DNA of 64,000 bases from Polychytrium aggregatum (GCF_025602895.1 NW_026516236.1:372001-436000), one strand, 5' to 3'; positions 12,792 through 26,400 are shown, numbered from the stretch's first letter. The notes: generated by a model not told the origin, from the sequence alone. A program made the numbers and translations.

Positions 12792-15700
12792 ATGCTTCTG
12801 CTGACGTCCTTCCCGCTCACGCTGCCCCGGCCGCACAGGATCTACCACCGCTCCTTCTCCACTTCGGCCGCCCGGCTCTCGAATGTGTCCAACAAATACA
12901 GCTCGCGCATCACCCAGCCCAAGGCCCAGGGCGCCTCCCAGGCGATGCGTATGTATCAAGGCCATGCCCGAGATGCTTCTCCTCGATACGAACCCAGAAA
13001 CTGATCGAGTCACTCCGTCCTCTGTTTTTCAATACAAGTGTACGCCACGGGACTGACCCCCGACGAAATGAACCTGGCCCAGGTTGGAATCTCGAGCGTG
13101 TAAGTCGTTGCGATCGTTGCAATCTCGTGCATGGAGGCCATTTGCTGATGCTGGATACTAGAACCTGGACTCGATCTGGATATCTGACTCGAGTACCGCT
13201 ATTTATGTGCTCCCGCGCAGCTGGTACGAGGGCAACCCGTGCAACATGCATCTGAACATCCTGTCTGAAGAAGTCAAGGCTGGCGTCAAGAAGGCTGGTC
13301 TTGTCGGATACCGCTTCAACACTATCGGTGTCAGCGACGGCATCAGCATGGGCACCGCCGGCATGTCGTACTCGCTGCAGTCCCGCGAGATCATCGCCGA
13401 TTCGATCGAAACCGTAAGTGCGGCGTGCGTGCTATTGGCGCTGTGGATGGTGCCGTGGTTCGCTGCGTTGTTCCTGTCGTCCCTCCGAAGCTTCCCCGAC
13501 CGTCAAAACCAGCTCATGGCATGGTCCGGTGTCTAATCGGCCTGACCGCCCTCGTTTTCTTCAAGGTTATGGGCGCCCAGTGGTACGACGGCAACATCTC
13601 TCTCCCTGGTAGGTGTCAGCAGCCATCGAGTCTGATCACAAACACCATCGTTGACCGAGCTGATTGCTGGATTGAAGCTCAAGTTGCTATCCGCTTGATC
13701 GGCCAGATGCTGACCGACGCAATACTGTCTGCACTCACCGTGCATTACTGCAGGATGCGACAAGAACATGCCCGGCTGTCTGATCGCCATGGGCCGCATC
13801 AACCGCCCCTCCCTGATGGTCTACGGCGGCACCATCAAGCCTGGTGTTTCGTGCCAGAACAAGCCCCTGGATATCGTCTCAGCCTTCCAGAGCTACGGCG
13901 AGTATCTCGCCGGCAACATCACCGAGGAGCAGCGCTACGACATTGTGCGCCACGCCTGCCCCGGCGCCGGTGCGTGCGGTGGCATGTACACCGCCAACAC
14001 AAGTAAGCACTCTCATGAGTGGGCTGGATATTGGGGTCGGTGGAGTCGCAGGCGCCAACGCGTGGTGGTGCAGATACTGTCTCTAGCAACGCAGAATGGG
14101 AGACATCAGCACTTCTGGTATCGATGGCGTACTCCGTGTAGCTACGGATGAGTTTCGATCGAAGCGACTACATCGCAGACGTTTGGATGATCCGGTACTG
14201 CCCAGAACCGACCGGATCACTGGAGCTGTGTGGGGTGAAACAGATTCCCTCTGTCAGTTGGGATCGACCACCATGACAGTGACTGACAGCCGCTATGACT
14301 GTCGCTGTCATCGCTTCAGTGGCCAGTGCCATCGAGGCCCTTGGCATGACCCTGCCCTACAGCTCGTCGATCCCTGCCGAAGACCCCGGCAAGATCGAGG
14401 AGTGCCACAAGGCTGGCGAGGCCATCAAGTACCTTCTCGAGAACGACATCAAGCCCAGCGACATCCTGACCCGCAAGTCGTTTGAAAACGCCATGGTGCT
14501 TACCATGGTCCTCGGTGGTGGGTATCTGTGCCTCTCGACCGCTGCCAATGCCGACGTGATCCCGGCGACGCTATCGAATCCGTATTTTTACTCAATGGTT
14601 TTGTGCGCTGCCTACAGGCTCGACCAATGCCGTCCTGCACTTGATTGCCATCGCCAAGAGCGTCGGCATCGATCTCACCATCGACGACTTCCAGAAAGTC
14701 AGCGACAGCACTCCCTTCCTTGCTGACTTGAAGCCTAGGTGAGGCATTGACTTCAAACGGGCCGCTCTCTCCTCGACCGCATTTCCGGTGCAGCCTTGTG
14801 TTTTATCTAACGATCTGCATCGTATCGTTCTCCCAGCGGCAAGTACGTTATGGAGGACCTGCACAAGATTGGCGGCACCCCTGCCGTCCTCAAGTACCTC
14901 CTGGAGAAGGGCATGATCCACGGCGACTGCCTCACCGTCACCGGCAAGACCTTGGCCGAGAACCTGGCCAATGTTCCCGGACTCACACCTGGTCAGGACC
15001 TGATCCGCCCCTTGGAGGACCCCATCAAGCCCAGCGGCCATCTCCAGATTCTTTACGGCAACGTCGCCACCGAGGGCTCCGTCGCCAAGATCACCGGCAA
15101 GGAGGGTCTCGTGTTTGAGGGCATCGCCAACGTCTTTGACTGCGAAGAGGATATGCTCGCTGGACTCGAGAACGGCAAGATCAAGAAGGGCGATGTCATC
15201 ATCATTCGCTACGAGGGTCCCAAGGGCGGTCCCGGCATGCCCGAGATGCGTAAGTGTCGCTTCGCCCCTTGTGTGAGAGCGTGGCCGTTGATGGGCAATG
15301 CCACGGATAGGTGAACCCGCATCGAACAGCTCGTTGATTTGCGGTTCTTCTCTTCTGTGTGGCCCGTAGTGACCCCCACCAGCGCCATCATGGGCGCTGG
15401 CCTTGGTAAGGATGTCGCTCTCCTGACCGACGGCCGCTTCTCGGGCGGTAGCCACGTAAGTATCCCGCCGGATGGAGTGGCACTGCAGTTTTGGACCATG
15501 GGTCACAGCTGGACAGTCGCGTTGGATCGCAAGGATGGAGAGTGATGCGAAATCAAAGATAGTGAACGATGCCGAACGCTCTGGCTGAAGCACTTGAGGG
15601 CACGGATGATCCAACGCCAGTGCCAGTTGCCGATCCAGGCTATGATGCAAGGAGCCAGTCCACGACCAATGCATGCCCTCAACCCGCCTGTGCTGACCCT

Positions 15701-15976
15701 CCCTTTCGTCTTGAACCGGTGCGTGTGCAGGGCTTCATCATCGGCCACATCTCGCCCGAGGCCCAGGAAGGCGGCCCCATCGCCCTGATTGAGAACGGTG
15801 ACCGCATGGTCGTCGACGCCATCAACCGTGTCATCAACGTGGATCTGACCGAGGCCCAGCTCGCCGAGCGCAAGAAGAAGTGGGTTGCCCCTCCCCTCAA
15901 GGCCACCTCGGGCACCCTGCGCAAGTTCATCAAGAACGTTAGCTCTGCCTCCCAGGGCTGCGTCACTGACTTGTAA
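12792..15976 (+). CDS. ILV3: Dihydroxyacid dehydratase, mitochondrial (branched-chain amino acid synthesis)
   Basis: The enzyme dehydrates 2,3-dihydroxy acids to 2-keto acids, the third common step of isoleucine and valine synthesis, in the mitochondrial matrix. Ten exons join in frame: 12792-12948, 13039-13099, 13221-13413, 13566-13608, 13754-14002, 14320-14517, 14618-14738, 14837-15249, 15370-15455 and 15731-15976. They give 588 residues, the usual length. The N-terminus is Arg/Ser-rich ([17 protein letters not shown]), as expected for a matrix targeting signal, and is followed by [18 protein letters not shown]. The three cysteines expected for the iron-sulfur cluster are present in [14 protein letters not shown] and [10 protein letters not shown]. 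Other family blocks include [21 protein letters not shown] and the C-terminal KKWVAPP. The whole sequence follows yeast Ilv3 closely. The start is the first in-frame ATG before the leader. Confidence 0.96.
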
Positions 15977-16294
15977 TCGGTCGTATCCAAACAAACCGCC
16001 AATCCCCCCTCCCCTCGGACTGGCACTGGCATCACCCAACCTCGCGCACCGCCACGGTGCGTTCGTGCTTTCATAGAGCATATTTTGCCACTCGGCGAAA
16101 TATACATTGAGTTCCGAGAGCTGCCCTGATGCTGCGCTAGTGTCCCTTCGTGGCAAGTGAGTGAGTGTGTATTACGAAGCCGAAAGACCAACAACCATCG
16201 CCTTCACGATCGCATGGCTATTCCACCCAACACCTGTGGCGGCAGCGATTCAGACGCGAGAGCGGTGCATGTCGCTATGGCACAGACGATGTCT
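15977..16294. other. Convergent 3' spacer between ILV3 and SSF1
   Basis: These 318 bases lie between the stop codons of two converging genes and should hold both 3' UTRs and polyadenylation signals. I see no gene or clear repeat. Confidence 0.5.
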
Positions 16295-18154
16295 CTATTC
16301 GTCCTCGTCCATGCCGTCCATTTCGTCATCGTCGTCTCCCTGATCATAGGCTCTGTCGTCATCGTCATCGTCATCGCCGTCGTCGCCAGAGGGCTTCTTC
16401 TTGAGAGCATTTTTCCGGGCAACGTTGCGCTCCTGCTCCTTCCGCCTCTCGGCTTTGAGTCGCGCCCGCTTCTCCCGCTCGGCCTTCATCTTCTTGAGCT
16501 CGGCCTGGGTCTTCTTGACAAACTCGTGATGGATGACCTCGCCGTCGCAGAGACCCTCCTGGATCTTGACCAGCTTGAGACCCATTCGGGGCCCCAGCTC
16601 TGCCAGGCGAATCGAGCGATTCTCGGACTGCTTGTTTCCCTTGCCGATGTACTTTTGAGGCAGCGGCATGGTGACGTCGGGTCCGTCTTCGACATCGCTC
16701 TCGGACGCAAACGCACCCCTGCATGTCCAAGACGGGCGAACGTGGACTGCATCAGTTATATGACAGGCAAAGCGTGCATCCTGCAGTACACGCCTCCCCT
16801 TGACAACGGAATCGACAGCCTCGACGACCGAAACCGGGGCCCTATGTGCTCATGCAGCGCTCTGGGGGGGGGCATCGCACACCTCACTCGTGCATAGGTC
16901 TTCACGAGCATCGATGCCACACACGCACCTGAGGACAAACTCGCTGATGTCGTCGTAGCCTTGCAGATTCGGGACGGTTGTCTGGATAACCGACTTGATG
17001 CTCTTGCTGACTCCAGACATCTTGACGTTGACGCCATAGTGCCGCATCTCGATCTCGTTGGTATCGCTGTTGTAGTTGAACAAAACGACTCGGCGAGCCT
17101 CTGCCAGTTTGATCTATGGAGACGGGGGTAGCGAAGCAAAGTTATTATGGGTTACTACTGGTTGCAGAAGTGCTGTACCGTGCGACGGGGCATACGGCGT
17201 GGGATCAGGGGCTGCACCGATGGAGGAAACAGCGCCTTGAGCTCAGGTTGTAGTGGGCACATACTGTTGAGACGTTGATGGTTGGGAATAGGTTCTGGAG
17301 GATGGTTGCGACAAGTTTCATGTGCTTGCTCTCGGGCGAGAAGTTGTTCAAAACGATCTGGCAGGACCCGATAGATTAGCCATTCAGTGTGCCCCCAGAT
17401 AGCCACAAATGTGCACGGCATGCAGATATGGAGGGCCAGAGCGTACCAGCGGCGCAGTTTTGTAGTCGTTTCCGGGCGACTTGGGTGTCTTTTGCAGCGC
17501 CAGCACATCCTTTGTTAGAGAGTAGGACGCAATCTGGAAATGCACGGTGGGCCCGCGGGGAAACCGGGCGATACGCAGGTTGGGACCCTTCTCGGTTCGG
17601 GAGAAGATGACGCTGTGGGTGACGCCAAAGTGCGAGGCGATGCTCAGGAAGTCTCTGAGCTTGTTCCCCTTGCGCTCCTGTGGACCGAGCATCCAGGGAT
17701 GAGTATTGCAAACACAGCGATGCACAGCCGCGAGACAGCAGAGACGTCTTCGCCTCGGGGATGAAGGTTCGTGCTGTGGAGTGGCCTGAGCCGACTCGGC
17801 ATGGCTGCACGGCCAAGCTGGTTGGCGACCGAGCTTCTTACCCGGAGCTTAGAGGCCGTGTTGGGCTCCATGACCCGTCGAAAGTCCTTGACGAGGTGGC
17901 AGAGCGAGTTTCCGACGACTCCTGATTTTACAACAAAGGATCGCGGGACCTTCCCAAGGTCCTCCGGCTGGTCCTTAACGTGGGTCCTGGTTTTTCTTCT
18001 CTGGGGACGGCCACGGGCAGACAGGCAAGGTCAGGGCAATGCGACGAGAGAGGCAGCCAGACCGTTCGGAAGAGCAGCGCTGCAGCAGCGGCAGCGCAAC
18101 GAGTGCATCCGGAAAGCCCGTGCATCCGGCCGAGACACCCACCTTGCCGCCCAT
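16295..18154 (-). CDS. SSF1: Brix-domain ribosome biogenesis protein SSF1/Peter Pan
   Basis: SSF1/PPAN acts in the nucleolus in pre-60S assembly and 27S pre-rRNA processing. Six exons join in frame: 18143-18154, 17842-18000, 17447-17677, 17265-17357, 16929-17113 and 16295-16718, giving 367 residues. Family blocks appear in order: RRKTRTHVK near the start, DFRRVMEPNTASKLR, FGVTHSVIFSRTEKGPN, HMKLVATILQNLFPTINVST, RRVVLFNYN with IEMRHYGVNVK, then RLAELGPRMGLKLVKIQEG. The tail is basic (Arg/Lys repeats) and then very acidic, ending in a run of aspartates, as is common in nucleolar proteins. The first coding exon holds only four codons (MGGK) and would belong to a larger 5' UTR exon. The gene converges on ILV3 and diverges from the secreted-protein gene. 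Confidence 0.94.
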
Positions 18155-18831
18155 CTCGAGAGTCTGTCAACGCAAGCAGGGGATGGAGGTCCGGGAGGTT
18201 GGTTGATCAGCCGCAGAGCGATCGGCGTTGCCAGGCGAGCCGAAGCGAGCCGAGGCGAAACAAAAAACAAAAAACCTGTGTCACCAGCCGACACTGCGCA
18301 ACTCCGACCAATGTCTTTGGCTGGCGCACCCAAGGGCGATGGCCATGGACAAGACCATGCAGTCTTTGGAGCAGCGTCGGTCCGTAGTGCTGCTCCGTGG
18401 CCGACGAAGCGGCGGGATAGCCCCGAGGGTCGCATAGGCGGAGCCGGTCGCTGAGGTGTGTCTGGAGTGTATGTCGGGCATGCAACTGGGGACAAACGCA
18501 ATCGGCATGGCGGGTACAACAGAGTCGGCATATCGAATGTGGCCGAAGTGCACTATCAGCGGCGGATCGGCTTTGTGATTTCAATCTCCACCGCCTCTCC
18601 GTCTTATATGTTCCGCCTGTCTGTGGGTCTTGGGCCCTTGTCTTTTCACTTCCTCGCCCTGTCCCGATGGCCGTCCCTGGTGGCCGACCCTTGTCTTTCC
18701 TCTTCCCGAGTGCGTGCAGGCCGACCCTCGCCGACGGTCCCTGGGCTCTCTTGGTCAAGGCGACTCAAATACCGGCCTCGTCGAGCTCGAGTTTCCCGGG
18801 TTGCCATATTCTTCATATCACCGTCTCTATC
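18155..18831. promoter_or_regulatory. Divergent intergenic region upstream of SSF1 and the secreted-protein gene
   Basis: About 680 bases separate two divergent start codons. The region should hold both promoters. I found no convincing TATA box, gene or tandem repeat. Confidence 0.35.
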
Positions 18832-19925
18832 ATGTCTCGCTTCCTGTCACTGATCGTGCTGCTGCTGCTCGTTCTCCTTGCATGCCCCGATACCTCGGTG
18901 GCCCAAGACACACCCGAGCAACCACCAGGGGCCACCGCATCTTGCAGCGATGCAAAATCCGAGGCATCAGCGGTGCTGGCTACCGTAAGTTCAGCGCAGA
19001 TAGTCCCTGTCGATGTGGATCGGCATCAGGACCAGGCAAGTACGCCAGTATCGTTGACTTATGATCGATCTAACCCACAGCGCTCTTCATTGCACTCTCA
19101 GGTATGCGACCGCAACCACACCGAGATGCTGCAAGTCTACGCAAATGCAACCGAGTTCTACAGCATGGTTTGCTCCAGCGCAAGCTGCTCGGTGGCCATC
19201 GCACAGGCAACCGCCAACGTCAGCATCGCGGTAAGTCGGGCACAACATGTCCACCTCGAGATCCGCTTCCCACGACGCTTCGGGATGCTGACCAGCACGG
19301 CACCATTCTCCAGTGCGGCGAGCAGCTCGACAATCAAACACAAGCCTTTGTCGATATCTTCTCCCGGCCCTGGCACAACACACTCTGCCGAACGGGCAGC
19401 ACGGAGCCGTACTGCATCCTCGAGATCATCGACTTGCTGCGGCAAATCGATGTCGGTGCCGACTCGACAGACATGTGCACACGGTAGGCTTCTGCGCATT
19501 GTCGGGTCTCGCCAGATCAAGTGCCATGATCGTCCGGCGGTCAAGCACCGTGATCATTTGGCTAACTACAGTTGACACAACCTGAATCCCGTTTCCGCCA
19601 TAGATGTGTTCAGCGCAATCTGCGACTCGTTCCTGGACTTTTGGGACAGGCGGTAAGGTGCCTGCATGCACGCTCTGTCCCTCTGGCACACCCTGGTTCT
19701 GACACATGCGATGGTTTGGCGTCCCAGGGATCAAATCTTGTCAAGCACTATCGGTCCTGGTGCGGCCCCGCCTCGGTATCGGCATCGACAACCGAGGACA
19801 GCGGGAGCGCTGCCCCGTCGCCATGCACGGAGATCCGGCCATTCCAGAGCAACCGACTACACTCGGCGGGCAGTAATAAATGCCCGCGGCGCCGTCATCG
19901 GCACCGGTCGCAGGCGAGCGAATGA
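18832..19925 (+). CDS. Unrecognised secreted Cys-rich protein (3' structure uncertain)
   Basis: I do not recognise a family. The start gives a clear signal peptide: MSRF, a Leu/Val-rich core, then cleavage near SVAQ. Exons 18832-18984, 19102-19230 and 19314-19483 join in phase and encode a helical, Cys-rich domain with cysteines in ATASCSD, TVCDRNH, SMVCSSASC, IACGEQ, TLCRTG, PYCIL and DMCTR. Possible N-glycosylation sites are NHT, NAT, NVS and NQT. Exon 2 could instead begin at 19081, adding seven in-frame residues. The end is unresolved. Exons 19604-19652 and 19728-19925 give a Ser/Thr-rich tail and a total near 232 residues. Acceptor 19614 gives a more helical reading (AICDSFLDFWDRR) but then no tidy stop. 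Secretion is inferred; the function is unknown. Confidence 0.5.
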
Positions 19926-20453
19926 CGGAGTTGCTTTGAATCCCAGTCGAATATATCGTGCTGTGTATGAGAGTACAATCTCTGCGTTCGGGTTGGGACT
20001 GCGGGTCGTCCGTGCCGGCTGCGAAGGACGACAGCGCCATGGACATCCGCGGGATGGCATCATCATCCACATCGGCTCTCGTCCTCGCGCCATCGTTGCT
20101 GCGTTGCTGTGCCGACCCCTGCTTTGTCGTGTCTGCGATCTGCCTGCTTGCTTGCTCTGCTTGCTTGCTCTGCTTGCTTGCTCTGCTTGCTTGCTCTGCT
20201 TGCTTGTGTTGCATCGATCTCCTGCCTCCACCCGCTCGTTGTGTGGTTCGCCCTCGTCGCCCACTCGCTCGCGCAGCCGTCGTGGGCGCTGTCTGTCCTC
20301 CCATCTTCCGTTGCTGGGCCAGAGATCGGAACGGAGGCGAGCCACGGGGGGCTCGCTTGCCTTGTTCGTCCGTCGCCAGCCCCATGAACAGCCTATTTAA
20401 CCCGATCGCCTGCCCCCCCCCGCCTGTCCGCACGCATCCAGACAGCCCGCACC
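19926..20453. promoter_or_regulatory. Upstream region of TPP2
   Basis: This stretch of about 530 bases holds the tandem repeat listed separately and, at about 20393-20402, a TATA-like cctatttaac some 55 bases before the TPP2 start. A C-run follows at 20412-20420. No gene is supported. Confidence 0.4.
20141..20207. repeat. 13-bp tandem repeat (ctgcttgcttgct, about 5 copies)
   Basis: The unit ctgcttgcttgct is repeated with little change about 250 bases upstream of the TPP2 start. It looks like a replication-slippage minisatellite in the promoter region. Confidence 0.8.
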
Positions 20454-23400
20454 ATGGTCCAAAAATTCCCCTTCGATGGCATGCTGCCAAAGCATGTGAG
20501 TCGGCCGTGTCTTTCCGGATGTGCCCGCGGGCAACTCTCCCCTGCCTCGATCCGCTGTGGCCGGTCCCTGCCTCCCGCATGGCTCCTGTCGTTGTTGCTG
20601 AATGTGTGCTGCTGTCCTGGCCCGTGTCTTCTGCAGGAAACCCAAGCCTTCTCTTTCATCTCGAACCATCCCGAGGTAACGCTGCTGCTGCATGCCGCAA
20701 TCTCATCCAATCGGCCGCTTCTTGGTTGCGACTCACCGGATCTCGATTCCCCACAGTACGATGGCCGCGGAACAGTCATCGCCATCTTGGATACCGGTGC
20801 GTTGCGACAGCTTGGCTGCTCTCTCTCTGGCTTGCAATACCGACTCTGCGAACACTGCGGCGCATCAGCCTGCTAATCTTCTCCTCGCTGGCTGCTCTGC
20901 TGGCCATCATTTCGTGGGACGCAGGCGTCGATCCCGGCTCCCCGGGTCTGCAGGTTACCAGCGACGGCAAGCCCAAGGTCATCGACACCATCGACTGCAC
21001 GGGCTCTGGCGATGTCTCCATGAGCACCGTCGTTGAGGCCACCGTCGTCACCGAGGAGGACGGCACTGTCAAGCGCACCTTGCAGGGTCTCTCCGGCCGA
21101 ACCCTGGCCATCGGCAACTGGGAGAACCCAACGGGCAAATACCGTCTTGGTGTCAAGTCCTACGTCGACCTGTTCCCCCACGATGCTCTCGACCGTCTGA
21201 AGAAGGTATCCTGCAGGCTGGCCGTGTGTGTGCTCGGTTGCTCCGGAGTCGCTGCTGCATCGCTTCCGTCTGCATCTACCGCTGGCTGCACGCCGAGCGG
21301 ATAAACCTGCAGTCCGCACCCAGCAGCCTGATCAGCGCTGTCGTTTCAAACGGTCGATGGAGGACTGCTGACCATTATTCCACCGTCTTGCTCTGCAGGA
21401 TCGCATCAAGGCCTTTGAGCTTGAGCACCACAAGCTCGCCACCAGCGCCCAGGACCGCCTCGCTCAGTTCGAGCGCGATCACCCTACTCCTTCCGAGGAG
21501 GAGGAGAAGATCAAGGCGGACCTCAAAGCTCAGGTCGAGGTCCTCCGGGACCAGATCAAGGGCTTCAAAGATCCCGGCATGATTTTTGTGAGTGATCTGA
21601 GCCCGCTACGGCGTCCCGTCTCGGCTGCGGCCACATTGTCGTTCTAGATCCACATGCTGACTCTCAAGCCCTTTCCCTTTGCAGGATGCTGTTGTCTTCC
21701 ACGACGGCACCAAGTGGCGCGCCGTTGTGGATATCTCCCAGAGCGGCAACCTCGAAGGTAGAAAGCGATAGAGCGGTTGGGTGGGTTTGCGCGGGCGCAG
21801 CTGGCCAGATAGACTTGGGCAGGCGCAGATATATGGGTGCTCCATTGAACCGAAGCACTTTGATCAGAGGATATGCGGCTCTAGTTCAGCCCTGTCTGGT
21901 CTGCTCCAGTCTGGTTTGGTCCGGTCCAGTCGAACACGGCGGCTAATCGGTTTCGCTTGCAGGCCTGCCCCTGCTGACCAACTATGCCGACGAGCGGCAG
22001 TTCGTCCGGTTCGACGACCGCAGCTATCTCAACTTCTCTGTCAACATTTACGATGAGGGCGAGTCGCTCAGGTAGGTGTCGAACGCTGCTCCATGGTCGG
22101 TTGTCTTTCGCTATGGCACCGTTAATGGTGTGCGGGTGGATTCGCTTCCCTGGCCCTAACCTTGATCGTTGCGCCCGCAACCTGCGACCAGCATCGTGTC
22201 TCTTGCAGGTAATTGCCATGACATGCTCGTTGCGCTGCCTGCCAAGCATGAGCAGATATGCCGTGCATTATCGGTTCTGGCCTGGCATTGATCCCGGTTG
22301 TGTTTTGCCAGGTACCCACGGCAACCACGTCGCAGCCATCACCGCTGCTTACTTCCCCGAAGATCCCCGACTGAACGGCGTAAGTATCGGCGTCGCTTGC
22401 TGCCCATACCGCAGCACACAAATGGCGCTTTGCGCAGGCCTTACTGTGCCCTAACGGTCTGCGATGATTCCGTGAATCGACAGGTTGCTCCTGGAGCCCA
22501 GATCATCTCCCTGAAGATTGGCGACAACCGTCTTGGTAAAGCTTGTTGTCCCGCTCGGTGGTCTCGGCACCTCTACTCGCACGGCCGCTCGGGAAATCAA
22601 TCTTGACGACGCTGACGCTGAGCTCCCTCCTCGCACCATTCCAGGATCGGCCGAATGCAGCGCTGGCCTGGTGCGTGCTGCCATCGAGCTTGCTCGCCTC
22701 AAGTGCGACCTGGCCAACATCTCGTACGGAGAGGCTGCTGCCATCCCAAACCAAGGGCGTTTCATCGAGATCTTGCGTGACGAGGTCATCAACAAGAGCA
22801 ACTGCGTTGTTGTGTCGTCGGCCGGCAACGAGGGCCCCGCTCTCAGCACGCTTGGTGCTCCCGGCGGCACTTCCTCCGGCGTCATCGGCGTCGGCGCTTA
22901 TGTCTGCCACTCGATGATGGATGCCGAGCACTCGCTGCTCAAGCGCGTGGACGAGACTCCCTACACCTGGTCCTCCCGTGGCCCCACCACCGATGGCGAC
23001 GTTGGTGTCGATATTTTTGCTCCAGGCAAGTAATCTTGAACATGCGGTGCTCACACGTGTTCATACGGGCCTATGCGTGCTGCATGTGGACGAACTTGGA
23101 CTGACTTGAGTATACATACAGGTGCCGCGATCACCTCTGTTCCTCAGTACACCATCCAGGCCGCCCAGCTCATGAACGGCACATCCATGTCGAGCCCCAA
23201 TGCCTGCGGCTGCTTGGCTCTGGTAAGTGGGACTGCCACGGCGGAGTTTGTGATGGCCAGCTGCAGATGCCTTGGGTGCTGGAGCAAGCGTAGTGGGGCA
23301 ACGTCAGCGCTATACTCACGCAGTCGCTCTGGATTACGAACGCGCACAGCTCGTCTCGGGTCTCAAGGCCGAGGGCATCTACTACACGCCGTATCTGCTC

Positions 23401-26400
23401 AAGTCCGCTATCCAGTACTCCGGCAAGGATGTCCAGGACCCCCTGGGCACCAAGTTCATACAAGTCGAGCAGGCCTGGGAGCACCTGAACAAGCTCGTGG
23501 GCCCCACCAAGGGCAATTACGATGCGAACGATGTAAGCATGATAAGCGTGGCGATGTAGCGGCGTCCCAGTCGAGCAGTTGCAGTGCTGACAGCGTCTGA
23601 CCGGCCATCGCGATACCTTGGCGGCTAAACAGATTTCTCTCGCTGACCTGGAGAAGCTCGTCGGAGGCAAGAAGCTGCACTACGATGTGCATTACGATGT
23701 ATGTATTCGATGTGCTAGCGGCTGATGCAGAGGCGGCGCTATGATATGTGCGGCATGCGCGCGGGATGCAGTTGATGCAAGATCGATTGCTGCGAGCTTG
23801 GATATCGTAACATAGGTCCTCGGACTGAAGTTGACGCCCGGGTGGGTCCGTTTGATTTCCAGATCTCGGTCAAGGACCGCCAGAACGCCCGCGGCATCTA
23901 TCTCCGCGAGCTGCAGGAAACCACCTCTGTCTCGCAGAGCCTTGTCAGTGTCGACCCCAAGTTCCCCAACCACGACGATCCGGCCCAGAACCCCCTGAAG
24001 CTCAAGCTGGAATGCTATGTGTCGCTCGTGACCACACAGAAGTGGATCAGCGCCCCGTCGCACATCTACATCAACAACGGCGGCCGCGCCTTCTCCGTTC
24101 GGGTCAATCCCACCAATCTGGCCCCTGGCCTGCACTTTGGCGAGGTTCTCGCCATCGACAGCACCGCCCCAGAGCTGGGCCCGCTCTTCAGAGTGCCCGT
24201 GACTGTGTGCAAGCCCGAGGTGGTCGAGAATGCCCTGGTCAAGTACAACAACCTCAGCTTCGAGCCCGGCACCATCATCCGCAAGTTTGTGAGCGTTCCG
24301 ACCGAGGCCAACTTTGCCGAGCTGACCGTGCGCATCGACAACCGCGACGCCCCCGGCATCTTCATTGCCCATCTTGTCCAGCTGCAGGCCCAGACCTCGT
24401 TTGCCAAGAACGAGCACAGCTACTGGCTCGGCCTCAACAACACCGGGACCCGTGACAGCGACGACAAGAATGTCTACAAAAAGACCTTCTCTGTCCTTCC
24501 TGGCGTGACCCTCGAGGTCTGTCTGGCGCAATTCTGGTCGACGCTCGATGAGTCTACTGTCAGCGTCGAGGTTGTCTTCCACGGGATTGGCGTGGTTTCG
24601 TCTGGCTGTGCCCTCGGCGACAGCAGCGTCACCGCCGGTGGAACGAACATTTGGCTCAACAGCGGCAACAACGGATTCGACCGTCTCGACATTGTCGCTG
24701 GTATCCGAAAGGAGAACATTGCCCTCAAGGCCAATCTTGGTGAGTGTGCCGAATGCCACAGTGGATTCCTGCCGTGCAGCCTCGTCTCGCCTCGTCTCTC
24801 CGATCCCGCTCGCTCGCTGCCTTTCCAGCAGACCGGACTGTTGGCTGAAAGGCTGGCTCGCTCTGATTCGTATCCATTCGCCTTTGTCATCGACAGACAT
24901 CCACCGTCGCTCGATCCGCCCGTCCGAGACATTGACGGCTCCCCTCAAGTCGCGCGATGTCTTGCCGGACGGCCGCCAGCTCCATGAGCTTGTCCTGACC
25001 TACACAGTCAAGACTGCCGCCGCCGCCAAGACCACGTTCCGGTTCCCTAAACTCAATGACGTCCTGTACGATAGCGCTGTGGAGGGATTCTTTGTTGTCG
25101 TTTTTGACGCCAACAAGAAGGTGGTCTCGTCGCAGGTAAGGGTTTGCGGATCGTGTCGCCTTCCCCTCGGGCTGGAGCAAATGGGCGTGTGTGGACGCGA
25201 AGGTGGATGAAGAATCGGAATCGGCAGACGCCAGACGACCGATGCCGGACGACAAAAATCGGCCGACAGTCACCGGGAGGCGCATGCTCTTTCGTAGGGA
25301 CTCAGATCCGATTGCAATATCGCCCCGGATAGCCGCTTGGCTCCGAAAGCTCATCGCGGCTGGTGCCTAACGCATCGAACTTGGCTTTGTCCATCCAGTA
25401 TACCTTTAGCGATCGCACCAAGAACGTTGACCTGAACGAAGGCACCTACACCGTGCGAGCCCAGGTTGTCTCGGGATCCGTCGAGCTTCTCGACAAGCTC
25501 AGCAGCATGCCCTTGATTGCAGATGCCGCCTTCAAAGCCGCTTCGCTGCCGGTGTACTCAGCCATCTCGGATCTGATTGCGGGCTCGAGCGCCGGCCTCA
25601 AGACCAAGTCGCTCAAGAAGGGCGAGCGCACCGCGGCCTGGGTGGGTCCTCTGGACGACTCGAGCCTGCCCAAGGGTGCCCAGCCCGGCGATTTGCTGAT
25701 TGGCACAGTGGAGGTCGCCGGGGATGGCGCCTCGATCGACGGAGGGCTCTACAAGGCCTTCTACCTCGTCCCCAGCGAGAAAAAGTCTGCCGACAAGCCC
25801 GCCAAGACCGCGGAGGAGCCCAAGAGCGATGCCGAGCAGCTCAAGGAGGCCATCCGCGATCTCGAGATCAGCTGGATCAAGAAGATCAAGGACGAGGATG
25901 TGCTCAAGGCCCTGACCGAGAAGCTCCATGCCGAGTACCCGACGCATCTGCCCCTCCTTACTACTCGCCTCGAGGCTCTTGCTGACAAGATCAAGTCTGC
26001 TGAGGACGCCGAGCTGCTTGCCGAGATCCAGACCCTGATCGACACGGTGCTGCAGGTTGTGGATCTGGACCAGCTCGCGATCTATTTCGGCGTCCAGCAC
26101 GACCTCACAAGCGAGCGCGAGAAGCAGCGCAAGAAGGAAAAGGACGCCCAGAAGGATGCAGTCATCCTGGCGCTCCGAACTCGTGCCAAGGTTCTGCAAC
26201 TCCAGGTCCAGAAGCTCGACGGCAAGAAGGACGAAGCCGAAGCCCCGCAAGAGTCGGACGCCGATGTTCCTCCCGTGAGCGAGAAGGAGGACTTGACCAA
26301 GCAGTACGATCAGACCCTCGAGGAATATGCCAAGTGGCAGGCTGACCAGTACAGCAACGGTGCCTTCCTGAAGCTCTGGGCCTGGAGAGAGTCGCAGAAG

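Noticed and set aside
11807-12820. An earlier start for CEP290 inside a 337-codon minus-strand frame
   Set aside because: The frame overlaps the ILV3 start region and reads through the first intron. ATG 12238 gives an N-terminus that aligns with CEP290.
20141-20207. Regular repeats considered as a CRISPR array
   Set aside because: The copies are contiguous without spacers and the genome is eukaryotic; this is a minisatellite. The same applies to the arrays at 30139, 52359 and 62331.
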